Assembly (NCBI GenBank): GCA_030549335.1
Contig: CM060193.1
Span: 50,149,683 to 50,213,682 of the forward strand
Origin: Pontederia crassipes
Lineage: Eukaryota; Streptophyta; Magnoliopsida; Commelinales; Pontederiaceae
DNA length: 64,000 bases
Direction: 5' to 3'
Shown: in pieces, positions 27,752 through 40,200 of the stretch
Layout: each line of letters opens with the position of its first letter
Numbering within the stretch: the stretch's first letter is position 1
Position numbers and translations under genes: made by a program
The notes under the pieces: model-generated
Databases searched by the model: none
What the model saw: only the letters and a program-made list of their open reading frames with translations
Told to the model about the DNA's origin: nothing

Positions 27752-29651
27752 TACATATTTTTTAAAATTCTTGAGTAGAGTTGAACAAGATCAATGATCG
27801 AAAGAAGTAGTCTCCTTTTCTTCGCTCTTACAACAGTTTAAACTAGCACTAGGCTGCTTTCCATGCCTTCTATTTGTCTTTTTTTTAATACTTCGAGATG
27901 AAACTTGATCTAAGAGGTAAGGGTAAAAGTGGTTCGTTAATTTTCGTTTAGAAATTAATCTTTAACTTTTAGGTGATTTTTTAAATCATTGTCATTTTTT
28001 CACCCTACATTCAAATAATATTTTTTTCTAAAAAAACTAAAAATTAACTCAAATTCAATCTTTCAAGTTAAATTATCGTAAATATTATCACTTTATAATT
28101 TAAGATATTCGAATTAATATTTTATAAAATTCATTAAAATAGATTATTTACTATAATGAGAAATTATGAAATTATTTAGCTCAATAATATCCTAATATAA
28201 TAAGAAATTATGAAAATATTATTTGAAAGTTGAAATAAAAGAGTATATTTGATTCGAGCTGGACTTCCATTTTTTTTATAGTTTGGAGTTCTAAGTTAAA
28301 TGAGTGATTTTATGTGTTTAAAAAGTTAACTTAATATTTAATCGGGTCTAATTTTTTTTTATCTTTTTTGATTGATTTTTTCGAATTCAATTGATTTGCC
28401 GGGTGGATAAATTTTCATCTATACCCCTATTAAATGGAGGTAAATTGAATGTATAAAAGAAAAAGAGAATAAAAAATGTTCAAACCTTTTGTTTTTATTT
28501 CAGTCCTATGGTGGATCATGTGATCTGTATAGGAGGAGGGTTGGTATATTAATATGAGCGAATATAAGGTGGAAAAAAAATGTTAATGTTACCTGAGATA
28601 TGAAACAAAGACAAATGTAAAGAAGGAGAACTCAAAAATTGATAAAAGGAGTGATGAATACTTAATCTTATTTGGATGGCATAAACAAATAAAAAAGGTA
28701 AAATTTAAATGATGATTTTATTTTAACAAAATTTTTTATATGCACATTTATATGTTCAATTTATAATTTCAAATATGAAAATATATGTTAATTATATTAC
28801 TTTTTTCATATCTTTGCATCAATTTAAGATTTTAAAAAAAATGTGAAAGAAAAAAGGAGGAGGTTTTACCCTCTATTCTTCTCTATTTTAAATGATAAAT
28901 TTGTTATTTCTTCTTTAACTTCCTTCCACCGTTAACCCTTAATTAAATGTAACAGTCTAACATTTTCGAGCTCACATATATAAAGTCTTAGGATATTATT
29001 AAAATAAAAAATATAATATAACACAATAAAAAAGAGTGATTAAGAATGGAAAAAATAAAAAAAGTATGGAACGAAATAAAAAAAATTATATTATTTTAGT
29101 TATGTTATAATTGTTTTAAATTGATTTGCTTTTATTAAGTTCTCTTACTCATTTGCATTATCTTATAGTGAGTTTCGCTCACAAATATTTATTGTTTGAA
29201 TATCATGTAATTAAACAGAAAAGATGGGAGACATGTGAAGCACAGTCATTATATTTCTTTTTTTATTATAGTTATTTGATGTAATAGAACGATTGAAAGA
29301 ATTATTAGGAGAAATGTGTTAATTAGTTCAGGAAAAATGCGTTAGTTCAAGAAGTCAGAGCGATTAATTTATTATTATTATTATTATTTGTGAAAGTTCA
29401 AGAAGAGATATTTGTAGGAAATGTTAGTTCAAAAAGAAAAACTTAACTGTCGCGTATGAATTTCCAAAGCATTACACAAAGTCAGAGTGTTAAGAATAGA
29501 TATAGTCCTATCCCATGTTTTGTATTTGGATTGATGAGAATAAAAATTGAAAACATCATTGGCGATGGATCAATATTTCCTAAAACTAAAATATTGAAGT
29601 ATTAATAATTGGCGATGGATCAATATAAAATTAATATAATATTATGTAATT
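27752..29651. other. AT-rich intergenic
   Basis: AT-rich sequence with an (ATT)n run near 29371. No gene or complete element recognised. Confidence 0.55.
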
Positions 29652-30056
29652 TAGGGGTGAGCCCAATCCGACCCGGATTTTTCGAAAATTTTTCCGACCC
29701 CGTTACCAATTGGGTCGGGACCGGATAAACCCGGATTCGATTCCGACCCAATTAAATATATTATTATTAATATTAAATTATTTTTAAATAGTATATTTAT
29801 ACTTATTTTAAATAAAAAAATATATTTTATTTGATATATATAATAAATATATATTATATTATATTATAATATATAATTTAATTAATAATTATAATATTTA
29901 TATAATAATATTATTTTTTACTATTATATTTATTATTTTACCTTTTTTATAATCAAATCGAGATAATTAGAAATTTCTGATTTAACGGTGACGTCCCGAT
30001 CTCCCATCTGGGACCGGATCGGCCAGACCCAATTTCGGACCCGGACTTCACCCCTA
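29652..30056. mobile_element. hAT-type MITE, 405 bp
   Basis: Terminal inverted repeats TAGGGGTGAGCCCAATCCGA / TAGGGGTGAAGTCCGGGTCC (the latter read on the minus strand). The 8-bp flanks ATGTAATT (29644-29651) and ATGTAGTT (30057-30064) differ at one base. Length, TIR start and 8-bp duplication fit hAT. There is a very AT-rich middle and no coding. Confidence 0.75.
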
Positions 30057-30315
30057 ATGTAGTTAAGAAAAGAAAGTTAAAAAAATGGTTTAAAGAAGCG
30101 GAATGTAAAGCATTTGAGGAAATTGTACCATCGAACGGACTATAAGATGGTTAGATAGAATAGAACGGAAGTATTTAGCACAATTTTAGCGTATTATTGA
30201 GTATAGTGCATTAAAAAAATAGTTCTACTGTGCATTCAAAACATTTGATACATAATAATAAATACGTAATGTACCCCACAAAAAATAAATGCATAAACTT
30301 TATTTTCGATACAGA

Positions 30316-30602
30316 TTAAGGGCTGTTTGGTTTAGCTGATTTAAAATCTCATAAGTTAAAATATTGATAAATATTTTATTAATTAAAGTTTATTTTTAAA
30401 AATAAATAGTTACACATTTAAATAAAATTACTTATATTATTAATAATTAATTAATTGACTTATTTTTTAGAAAAATAAGCACATTTCTCTATGTTTGTTT
30501 TTTTATTTACAAGTAAATTTAATATTTTCTTATCAGTTATCAAATATTGAGATTTTTTAAAATAATTTATACATTGTTTATAAGCTTAAACGGGATCTAA
30601 AT
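30316..30602. mobile_element. MITE-like sequence upstream of PMS1
   Basis: Begins AAGGGCTGTTTGGTTTAGC and ends TTTATAAGCTTAAACGGGAT, loosely inverted, as in GGGCYGTTTGG-type plant MITEs. Boundaries are approximate. A relative lies in PMS1 intron 7. Confidence 0.45.
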
Positions 30603-30782
30603 GACACACTATACGATAGTTTTGGGATTAGATATTTAATGATATTATTTCTTTGGATTAATCCATTATTATATTTTTTTATCAGAAAACCCATTACTAT
30701 TTTTTTATATAAACAACTTGCTCTTCCTTTATATTATTATTGTTATTATTTCTTTGTATATAAACAAAGGAACAACAAATGG

Positions 30783-30790
30783 TTTGGCGC
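30783..30790 (+). promoter_or_regulatory. Candidate E2F site upstream of PMS1
   Basis: TTTGGCGC matches the E2F consensus TTTSSCGC exactly. It lies just downstream of a TATATAAAC word (30757-30765) and about 450 bp before the PMS1 start codon, ahead of a probable 5' UTR exon ending AATCG/GTAAGA near 30939. E2F control would fit S-phase expression of a replication-coupled repair gene; this is inference. Confidence 0.45.
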
Positions 30791-31237
30791 CGAATGGTTG
30801 TTAGGAATTGGGGAACCGGGGTTTATTCCGGCCCTCTCTCGCGCGCCGAAAACCTCTGCTCCATCGGATTTCGTACTTCTCCAGCGATTCATCTCCGATC
30901 GATGCGAATGTCGATTCCTTCTTCTCTGTTCCTAATCGGTAAGAAAAATGCTTTAGGGGAGTTTGTTGGGTATAATTTATTCTTTTACCGCTGCTTCTTG
31001 GACCAAGAACCCTAATTTTTTTGAGACCTTCCGTTTTTTCACCTAAAATTAATTGGTGATACATCTTTTTTGTATATGGTTTTGATTCTTACTCCCAAGC
31101 TGGATGTAAAAAGAAAGCTTCTTTCTCCTTTTTTTTTTGTGGTTCTTCCGTGTTTGTAGGTTGAAATGTTTGCGTGACATGGGACTGCGGAGGTGAACTT
31201 TGGAGAACATTTGAGGTCGACTGGTGTGTATAGTTTG

Positions 31238-34200
31238 ATGGCTGAGGAACTGGTGTCTTCGGTTATTAAGCCGATAAATAAGGCGGTGATCCACAGAATT
31301 TGTTCTGGACAAGTTATTTTGGACCTTGCTTCTGCTGTGAAGGAGTTGGTGGAGAATAGCTTGGATGCAGGTGCAAACACCATTGAGATCAGTTTGAAGG
31401 AGTATGGGGAAGAGTACTTCAAAGTTACAGACAATGGATGCGGAATTTCACCGAGTAATTTTCAGGTACATTTAAACCATTTCCAGTAGACAATTGGTAT
31501 CTGTTGCATGTTTATGTCATAATCAGTTGGATATCTTTACTCCCATATGTGGAGAAAGGTTGATTTTTTCATATAGCATATGATATAAGATTTTTCCCCC
31601 GTAGTGGTGTTGCATTAATTCAAGAAGTATCCCAATTCAATTTTCAGTAAACTGTATTTTCAGGGAAAGATAACCTAATTTGTTATTGATGCTTCATTAT
31701 ATTGTTTCTTTGATAACCGTCTGCAGGTCCTTGGTCTTAAGCATCACACTTCTAAGTTATCAGACTTCATTGATCTTCAGTCTTTGACAACTTTTGGTTT
31801 TAGAGGAGAGGCCTTAAGCTCTCTTTGTGCATTGGTGAACTTGACTGTCGAGACGAGAACCGAGGATGATCCAGTTGGCACACATTTGACCTTTGACCAT
31901 TCAGGTTCAGTGGCAACCGAGAGGAAAACTGCACGGCAGGTTGGAACAACTGTGACAGTAGAGAAGTTATTTTCCACATTGCCAGTGCGAAATAAGGAAT
32001 TCAGTCGGAACATACGGCGCGAGTATGGGAAGCTAATTTCTTTACTAAATGTGAGATTAAATTCTTCCTAAGGAAGAAAAATCATATCTTTCTCGTATTT
32101 GATATAGATCTCTCAAGGTTATTTTTCATTTGGTTCATTCTTATCCTAGTCAATGAACTGTGCTATCATATTTGATGTATCTTGTTATGATATATTCAAT
32201 ATTTTCCACTGTGTACGTATTGAATTCAATAACCATTTTTTTCATGTTAGGCATATGCAGTAATTGCTAGAGGGGTTCGTTTGTTATGTACAAATGCAAC
32301 TGGCAGAAATGCTAAGTCCGTGGTCTTGAAAACTCAAGGAAGCAGTTCAATGAAAGACAACATAATTACTGTGTTTGGACTAAGTACTTTCCAGTGCTTG
32401 GTGCCATTGAATATATGTATATCAGAAGGTTGTGTAGTTGAAGGTTTTCTTTCAAAGCCTGGACATGGTAGTGGTCGTAATTTGGGAGACAGGCAATACT
32501 TTTATGTCAATGGTAGACCTATTGATATGCCAAAGCTTGGCAAACTTGTTAATGAACTATATCGATATTCAAACTCTAAGCAATTTCCCATTGCAATCTT
32601 GAATTTTGTCATACCAACCACCTCATATGATGTCAATGTCACTCCTGATAAGTGGAGAATTTTCTTTTCAGACGAGGGTTCCCTTATGCTCTCATTGCGT
32701 GCAGAAATTGGTAAAATTTATTCTCCAAATCAATGTAGTTACTCTATTAACGATATTAAGGAACCTGATAAGGAAGAAGAGATACCCTGTTCAGATACTT
32801 TTAACAGTTGCTGTGATCCTATTGAAGCATCAAAAGATCTTGAAGGCTGTGAGCATTTAAGAATTATGTCTCCTCAGAGTCTCAAACATAATTCACGAGC
32901 AACACTAAAAGGCGCCAATGAAGAATTAGATGAAAATAGGATTATTCATGGAAAAAGGAGCTCCCCATTGAAGGAATCATCTACTAGTGGATGTGAGATG
33001 AAGAGACATGAAAGTATTTCCCTTTGCCAGTTTAAACAGTCAAGAGATAATATGATCTCTGCATTAAGAGTACAAGGGTCAAAAATAGGTTTGTCAAGCC
33101 ATTCAGGTCTTGTTCAGTCTTCTCTCACAAAGTTTATTTCTTCAAATAAAAGGAAACACGAGAATAGTGTTTTATCAGAGGTGCCTGTATTGAGAAATGA
33201 CATGTCTTCATGTCAATCTAGGAACACCAATTTAAATATGTGTGCTTCAATCTCAGACCTAATGACTAATTATTCAGCAGAGGAGTCACTTGAAGTGGAT
33301 AGAGAGGAGCTTCGTCAGCATCATGAATCGCATAACTTTTCTCATACGGTGGAAAAAGTTTCTGTTGGCGACGACTGTGATTCCCATGATACAAGCTCCA
33401 CAGTTGTAAGTGGAAATTTTGTCAATTACATGCACTATTTTTCTCCAAATTTGTTCTTTCCTTCTTTTTGCTCTGCCTTGGATTTCAGGCATAAAAAGTT
33501 CAACAATTTCATCTTGAGTTGGTGTATTCTGGCTAAACTTGCCCACTCACCTCTAACTATCACTATCAGTAATTTGGTTGGCCCATTCACATAATGGATC
33601 TACAATTAACTGTATAAGGTTGCTGACTTGGACAACTATGATGGATCTAAAAATGTATATTTAGAGCTCAAATCATTTTAGCCTTCTTTTTCTCTGTCTT
33701 ACTACAATTGAAAGCGTAAGTGGATCATTTTTTGTGGGGAGCAGGTTGAGAGCATTGTACACCATACTCCGTTTCTTCGAGAGTGGGGTTTTGGTTAGGC
33801 ATTGTACATCTCTCTTTTTTTGTTGCTCTCTTCTTGAGAGCCCCTTTTTGTACATGACATCCACTTCATAGTTATATATACATACTTGGATGACAACCAC
33901 AACGGCGGTCATCCTTTTTTCTCCTCGAAAAAAAAGGATTTCTTTTAATACCAAAGGGAGTTGGCCCAGTTGGTAAACAAAGTGAGCTCCAATTTGAGGG
34001 ACACAAGACTAATAGCCTTGACTTTGAGTCTGAAGACGCTGTTGAGAGAGATATCTCTTTTAATCTTATTCCATCTATTGGTCCATCAAGCCTTCAAAAA
34101 AAAAAAAAATCTATTGGTCCATCAATTTTGCTATCGTATCCAACAGCTCCTAATATGTTAGTCTTACTGGAAGTTGTGCGTGTGAATAAACATTTAGAGG

Positions 34201-37200
34201 ATCAATTTAGGGAGTTTTGCTCATATGATTTGATAAGGCGTGATATAACTAGTTTCCTCTTTTTTATTTCTTCATTCATAGAGCGAGTAGGTTGCCTAAG
34301 CTGAGCTGAATATAACATTTTAACTATGGCTGGATGCAGGATATATCTTTATCAATGTCTGATTCTTTGACAGAAGATATTAAAAAAAAGTCGGAGAATA
34401 TTTCATGTTTAACTCCATGGGAATCATGCCATGGAGGAAATGTTACCCTTAAGTTTTGTTCTAACTCCATAAGTCATTTCACCTTGCAATTCAAAATGGA
34501 CGATCTCAGAAGAAGAAATCAATGGAAGCTGACAAGAAATATTTCTACCCATTCTTTACATGGTAGGAAAAGAACAGGAAGGTATTGCTGTAGAATTCAG
34601 TATAGAACTATGTACAACTAATAAATTCCTTTTGGGGAGTGTGCTACTAACTGGATGGTTCACTGCTGGTTATCTTGTTTTGTGCTAGGTTTTATGATCT
34701 TGCAACAATTGAGAATTCTGAACTTGAAAATAATGAGGCAAAGGCACCTTCTTTGGCTGCAGCTACTGTTGAATTGGACAGATTATTCAGAAAAGAATAT
34801 TTTTCACAAATGCAGGTAGTATTTGCAGCTATGCTGCATCATAGCTACCTGTCCCATTCTTTTGTCCATAATATTCTTGATCTTTAACTATGAGCACATT
34901 CTTCAGGTCATTGGACAGTTTAACCTTGGTTTTATTATTGGAAAGTTAGACCAAGACTTATTTATTGTTGATCAGGTGGGTATTTTTCCATTTAAATTTC
35001 AAAGCCCCTTTTGAAACTGGTTTGTGATGATGCATTTAGCTCTTTTCTGTGTGTAGAAACAGAAATCAATTTTGATTGGCATATCTACTGTTACCCTTAT
35101 GTTTTTTGGCTTTTAGTAGGGACCTCTAATATAATTAGATCACTGAACCCTGTCTGATGCTTCCCTATAACTTGCAGCATGCTGCTGATGAAAAGTACAA
35201 TTTTGAGCGGCTTTCACGATCAACCATCTTGAACCTTCAGCCACTCCTCCAGTGAGTATGATGCTAATATGATTCTACTTGAACTTGTAGCCTAACTGTT
35301 CAGCCGTCCTTGCCTGCCAATTGGAAACAAAACTGATTTCTGGAATTTTTTTTCTATTTCTTGTTAATGTAGTAGAAGGCATCAAAACCTAAACTCATTT
35401 CTCTTTTTTTTTTGTTTCATCAGTTAATATGCTATTTCTTTAGGAGTTAGGAGTCTGTTTGGCTAAGCTTATAAGTCAGTCAAAATGATTTATAAGTACC
35501 TTGTTGAGATATGATTTGAGAAGAAAAAGACATCACCTGTTATGTGTGAGGAGGCACCCAAGTCGGCAATCCAGTCAGATTGAGGACTAGTAGAGAGAGC
35601 TAAGAGTACCTGAATGATGCATAATAGTAGCACGATAGATAGAGAACGAAGGCGATCATATTCTTCTTTTGATATTAGAATATCCGACTCATTAGTAGTG
35701 GCAAAATGGTGGAGGATTTGAACGTGATGGACTTTATTATCTCCAGCCATCTACCAAAAACCTCACAGCCTACACTACCAGCATTTCCCTACAGCTCCAT
35801 CATCGCTTAGGTCATCCAAGTTTGACTATTCTTCGTCGACAATTTTCCAACATTTCAAGTACTGAAGTTCTTGAGTGTGAGGCCTGTCAAATAGGAAAGC
35901 ATCACCGTACTCCTTTTTCACCTCGCCTTGACAAACGAGAGAAAAGTCCATTTTCATTTGTGCATGCTTATTTGTGGGGTCCTTGTCGAGTTTCCAACAA
36001 TAGGCATTTCAAATATTTTTTGGTTTTAGTAGATGACTTTTCTAGAGTTACTTGGGTTTATATGTTGCAAAATAAAGCAGAAACTCGTATTGTTAGAGAA
36101 TTTTTTGTAGAAATAAAAACCCAGTTCTCTACCTCAATTGAAATCTTTCGTAGCGACAATGGACTTGAGTTTGCAAATTCTGATCTTTCATCATTTTTTA
36201 AATATGTTGGTGTAATTCATGAAACGTCATGTGTAAAAACATCTCAGCAAAATGGTGTTGTCGAAAGAAAACTTCGCCACTTGCTGGATGTTGCTCGCAC
36301 CCTCCTCTTCCATATGAAAGTATCCTCCACCTATTGGCCAGATGTTGTTCTCACCGCTAGTTATCTCATTAACCGAGTTTCCTCATCCATTCTAAATGGA
36401 CATTCCATTTCGTCTACTATTCCCATGCAAGTCTTTGTTTCCTATCCCACCTCGTGTTTTCGGGTGTTAATGTTTCGTTCACCTCTTTCAAATTGATAAG
36501 TTAGCTCCTAGAGCAATCAAGTGTATCTTTTTGGGATACTCGCGAACTCAAAAAGGTTACACGTGCTATGATTCCATTTCTCGCAAGTCCTATGTTAGTG
36601 CTGATGTTATCTTTTTCGAAGAGACACCTTACTTTCAGAACCCTACGAATAACCACGAGAGTCATCCAATTCCAATTCCTAACCCATCACCGGATCTACC
36701 GCCACAACAACCACAGTCTCCTCCTCCATCACCCATACCACCCCTAAAAGTTTATAGCCGCCGACATACTCATCAACCTCCACCTGATCTTGATGATGAA
36801 CCACACTCCACGATTCCATCACTTAATCCTTCAAACATTCTGGACTCGTCGGAAGGGGATCCTCCTCAGGTAACTCATGATCTAGATGTTCCTATTGCAC
36901 ATCGTAAGGGCACTAGGTCTTGTGTGAAATATCCTCTATCTAATTTTATGACTTTTGATCACTTGTCTCCTGCTGCCAAAGTTTTTTTAGTTTCATAGTT
37001 ATTTTATTCCCCGCAACCATTCTGAGGCATTCCACCATTCGTGCTAGAAAACTGCTATGGATGAGGAGATGTCCGCTCTGCAATCTAGAGAGACTTGGAA
37101 ACTTGTAGACCTCCCAACTAATGCAACAGTAGTTGGTTGTCGGTGGGTGTTCACCCTAAAATATCTCCTCGCTATAAGGCTCGTTTAGTAGCAAAAGGTT

Positions 37201-40200
37201 ACACCCAAACTTGGAGTAGATTATTTTGAGACTTTCTCTCTAGTTGCTCGCCTTAATTCTGTTCGAATCTTACTTTCTGTTGCTGTCAACTCTGGGTGGC
37301 AAGTTCACCAACTTGATGTTAAACATGCTTTCTTATATGGTGATCTTACTGAAGAGGTTTACATGAAACAGCCTCCTGGGTATATTACTCAGGGGGAGTG
37401 TTCAAAGGTTTGCAAGTTGAAGAAAGTAATCTATGGACTCAAACAAAGTCCAAGAGCATGGTTTGAAAATTTCAACAGAGCTATTGAAGAATATGGCTTT
37501 AGTCGATCTTCTTTAGACCGTTCAACATTCTCTTTACATACTTCTAAAGGTTCAGTCATCCTCATAGTTTATGTAGATGACATTTTAATATCTGGCAGTG
37601 ACATTGACGGTATTATGGCAGCAAAGAAGTTTCTGCAATCACAGTTTGTGACCAAAGATCTTGGTCTAATAAAATACTTCTTAGGCATTGAAGTAAATTA
37701 GTTTGATGATGGATTCATTCTCTCTCAAAGGAAATATGTCTTGGACCTATTAAAGGAAGCTGGTATGATGAGCTGTAAAATAGCCACCATTCCTATGGAT
37801 CCACAATTACTTCTAGCTGATTTGAGCAGTCTTATTCCAGAAGATGTCATCAGATATAGAGCTATGGTTGGTAAACTTCTGTATCTCACTGTAACTCGTC
37901 CTGATATTTCTTATGCCGTTGGTCGCCTAAGCCAATTTATGCAAGAACCACGTGAAGTACATTGGGCAGGTGTATGTCAGGTTTTACGATCTCTAAAAGC
38001 CTATCCAGGGAAAGGCCTTCACTTAAAAAATCAACAACAACAACAACAACAAAGCCTTATCCCACTAGGTGGGGTCGGCTACATGGATCATACAACGCCA
38101 TTCGTTGATCCATGTTCATAAGATTCGACAGGATTTTACGTTGGCTGTCGGGGCCTAACACAACCCTCCTCCTTTATCCGGGCTTGGGACCGGCTATAAA
38201 CATAGGCGGAGTTTAAAAAATCATGGACATTTAAAAATGTGGGGTTATTCTGATGCATATTATGACGGGGCTCATGAAGATAGAAGATCAACCACTGGTT
38301 ATTGTACTTATGTTGATGGAAATCTTGTAACGTGGCGCAGCAAGAAACAAGATGTGGTCTCATGCTTTAGCGCTGAGTCAGAATATAGGGCAATGGCTCA
38401 TACTACATGTGAACTCTTATGGGTCATCTCTGTTCTACGTGATTTTAGAATTTTCGGTACTTCTCCAGTACCTATGTATTGTGATAACAAGGCTGCAATA
38501 TTTATTGCAAACAATCCTGTGTTTCGTGAGAGGTCTAAACACATAGAAGTGGACTGTCACTTCATTCGTGATGCTATTACAATTAAGAAGATATCCACTC
38601 CACACTTGGCCACTGAAGATCTAACTAGCTGACATCTTTACTAAAGCACTTTCCAAGAAGAAACTCCTGGTTATATGTTCCAAGCTGAACCTAAATGATA
38701 TTTATGCTCTAGCTTGAGGGGGAGTGCTGAGATATGATTTGCATATCTCTTCATATCTTTTCATATCTTCGTATATCTTTGTAATATTAGTTAGGATTAG
38801 TAACCCAGATTTCTTGGGATAGTATCTCAGATATTTTGGGATAATATCCCTGATTTTCTGAAGTAATATTCTCCTTCTTGTATTGGCTATCTTAATTATC
38901 AATAGGAGGCACTAGTGTTTGGTGAATTAATAAGAGAAAACATGTTCTTGAACAAGGTTGTCAAAAACGCGAGTCGACTCGTAGAATCGTACGATTCTAC
39001 GAGTCTACCCCGGCCAAACGTGTTCGATTCTATCCAGAATCGCGTTTCGTCAACACGCGGTGGAATCGCGTGTCAGTGCGTAGAATCAGTGGAATCGCGT
39101 GTTGACTCCGTGTCCGCCGATCCCTTTTTTTACCTGCTCGTTCACCCACGTATGGTGTACCTTTTATAACTTGTGACGGGCACTCATCAATCTTTTCCTC
39201 CTTTTGTTTCCTGTCCGCCGATGTTGCTCTGCCATCACCGTCGCTGACCTGCTGCCACCGTCGCCGCTGTCCTGCTGCCGCCGCCGCTGACCTGCTGCCA
39301 TCACTGCCGCTGACCTGCTGCCACCGTCGCCGCTGTCCCGCCGCCGCTGCCGCCGATGCTCGTCTGCTGATGCTGCCATCACTCATCTTCTGCTGTCACT
39401 GATGTCTTTACTTCGCCGCCACCGCCGCTCTCTGCTGCTGTCCTGATGCTGTCGCCGACCAGGTACGCCCTCTCCCTTTCTCTTCTCTCCCTCTCCCTTT
39501 CTCTCTTCACTCACCCGAGCAGGCCTTCTCTCCCTCTCCTCTCTCCCTTGCCCTTTTCTCCCTCTCCCTTCGCACACCCTAGCATTTTTTCCCTTTCTCT
39601 CTCCGCGCACGTGAGCGGCTTCTCTGTTATTATTCTAAATTTATTGTTGTCTTATTTTTTTATGAATTGATCACGAATTTTTTTTATGAATTGATGTGCT
39701 AATTTTTGTTATTATTATAATTTTAATGATGTATTAGTTTTTCATGAATTAATTGTTAACATTATTTATTGATTTATCAATTGCCATTAGTCTGTTCTTA
39801 TTATAATTTTTTGAGGTGTTAATTTTTCATGAACTAATATTTTAATATATAAGAAAATAATTGTTAATGTCATGAATTGATCTTAAAATTAGAATTTTGC
39901 TTATGTAATATTGCATTTGGTACTTATAAGTTCAAAAGAATTTGCATCTCACCACTAATTACTTATATATACATATATATATTTACATGTATATATATAA
40001 TATATATTAAATAAAAATCTGGTAGAATCGGCTGTGTCGTGTTACGTGTTCACGATTTACGTGTTTTGCCGACCCTCCGTGTCGAGCCCGTTTTACGTGT
40101 TTGACAACACTGTTCTTGAACATACCTGCTTATAAGTAAAAAAAATAAGTTGGAGGACTGACGCAGCGTTAAGGATGAATTCGGTATAAAAATTTAAATA

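Larger units (their letters stand above)
35502..40122 (+). mobile_element. Copia-1, Ty1/Copia element (rearranged, with nested inserts)
   Basis: Starts TGTTGAGATATG and ends GTTCTTGAACA; TACCT flanks it at 35497-35501 and 40123-40127. The 3' LTR is 38725-38954 (TGCTGAGATATGATTTG...), preceded by the polypurine tract TTGAGGGGGAG. The 5' LTR is cut to its first ~17 bp and followed by inverted sequence (35519-35756). It contains a SINE (38034-38212) and, ten bases from the 3' LTR end, a MULE-like element (38955-40111). Confidence 0.9.

Noticed and set aside
30639..31064. Open frames just before PMS1
   Set aside because: Overlap the promoter and probable 5' UTR exon; AT-rich hydrophobic translations with no family match.
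33961..34110. tRNA or tRNA-derived SINE head in PMS1 intron 3
   Set aside because: TGGCCCAGTTGG fits the A-box consensus, but no B box (GGTTCGANNCC) or cloverleaf follows.
39030..39386. 118-residue minus frame (Gln/Arg/Gly rich) in MULE-A
   Set aside because: Product of trinucleotide repeats; no domain, not conserved in element B.
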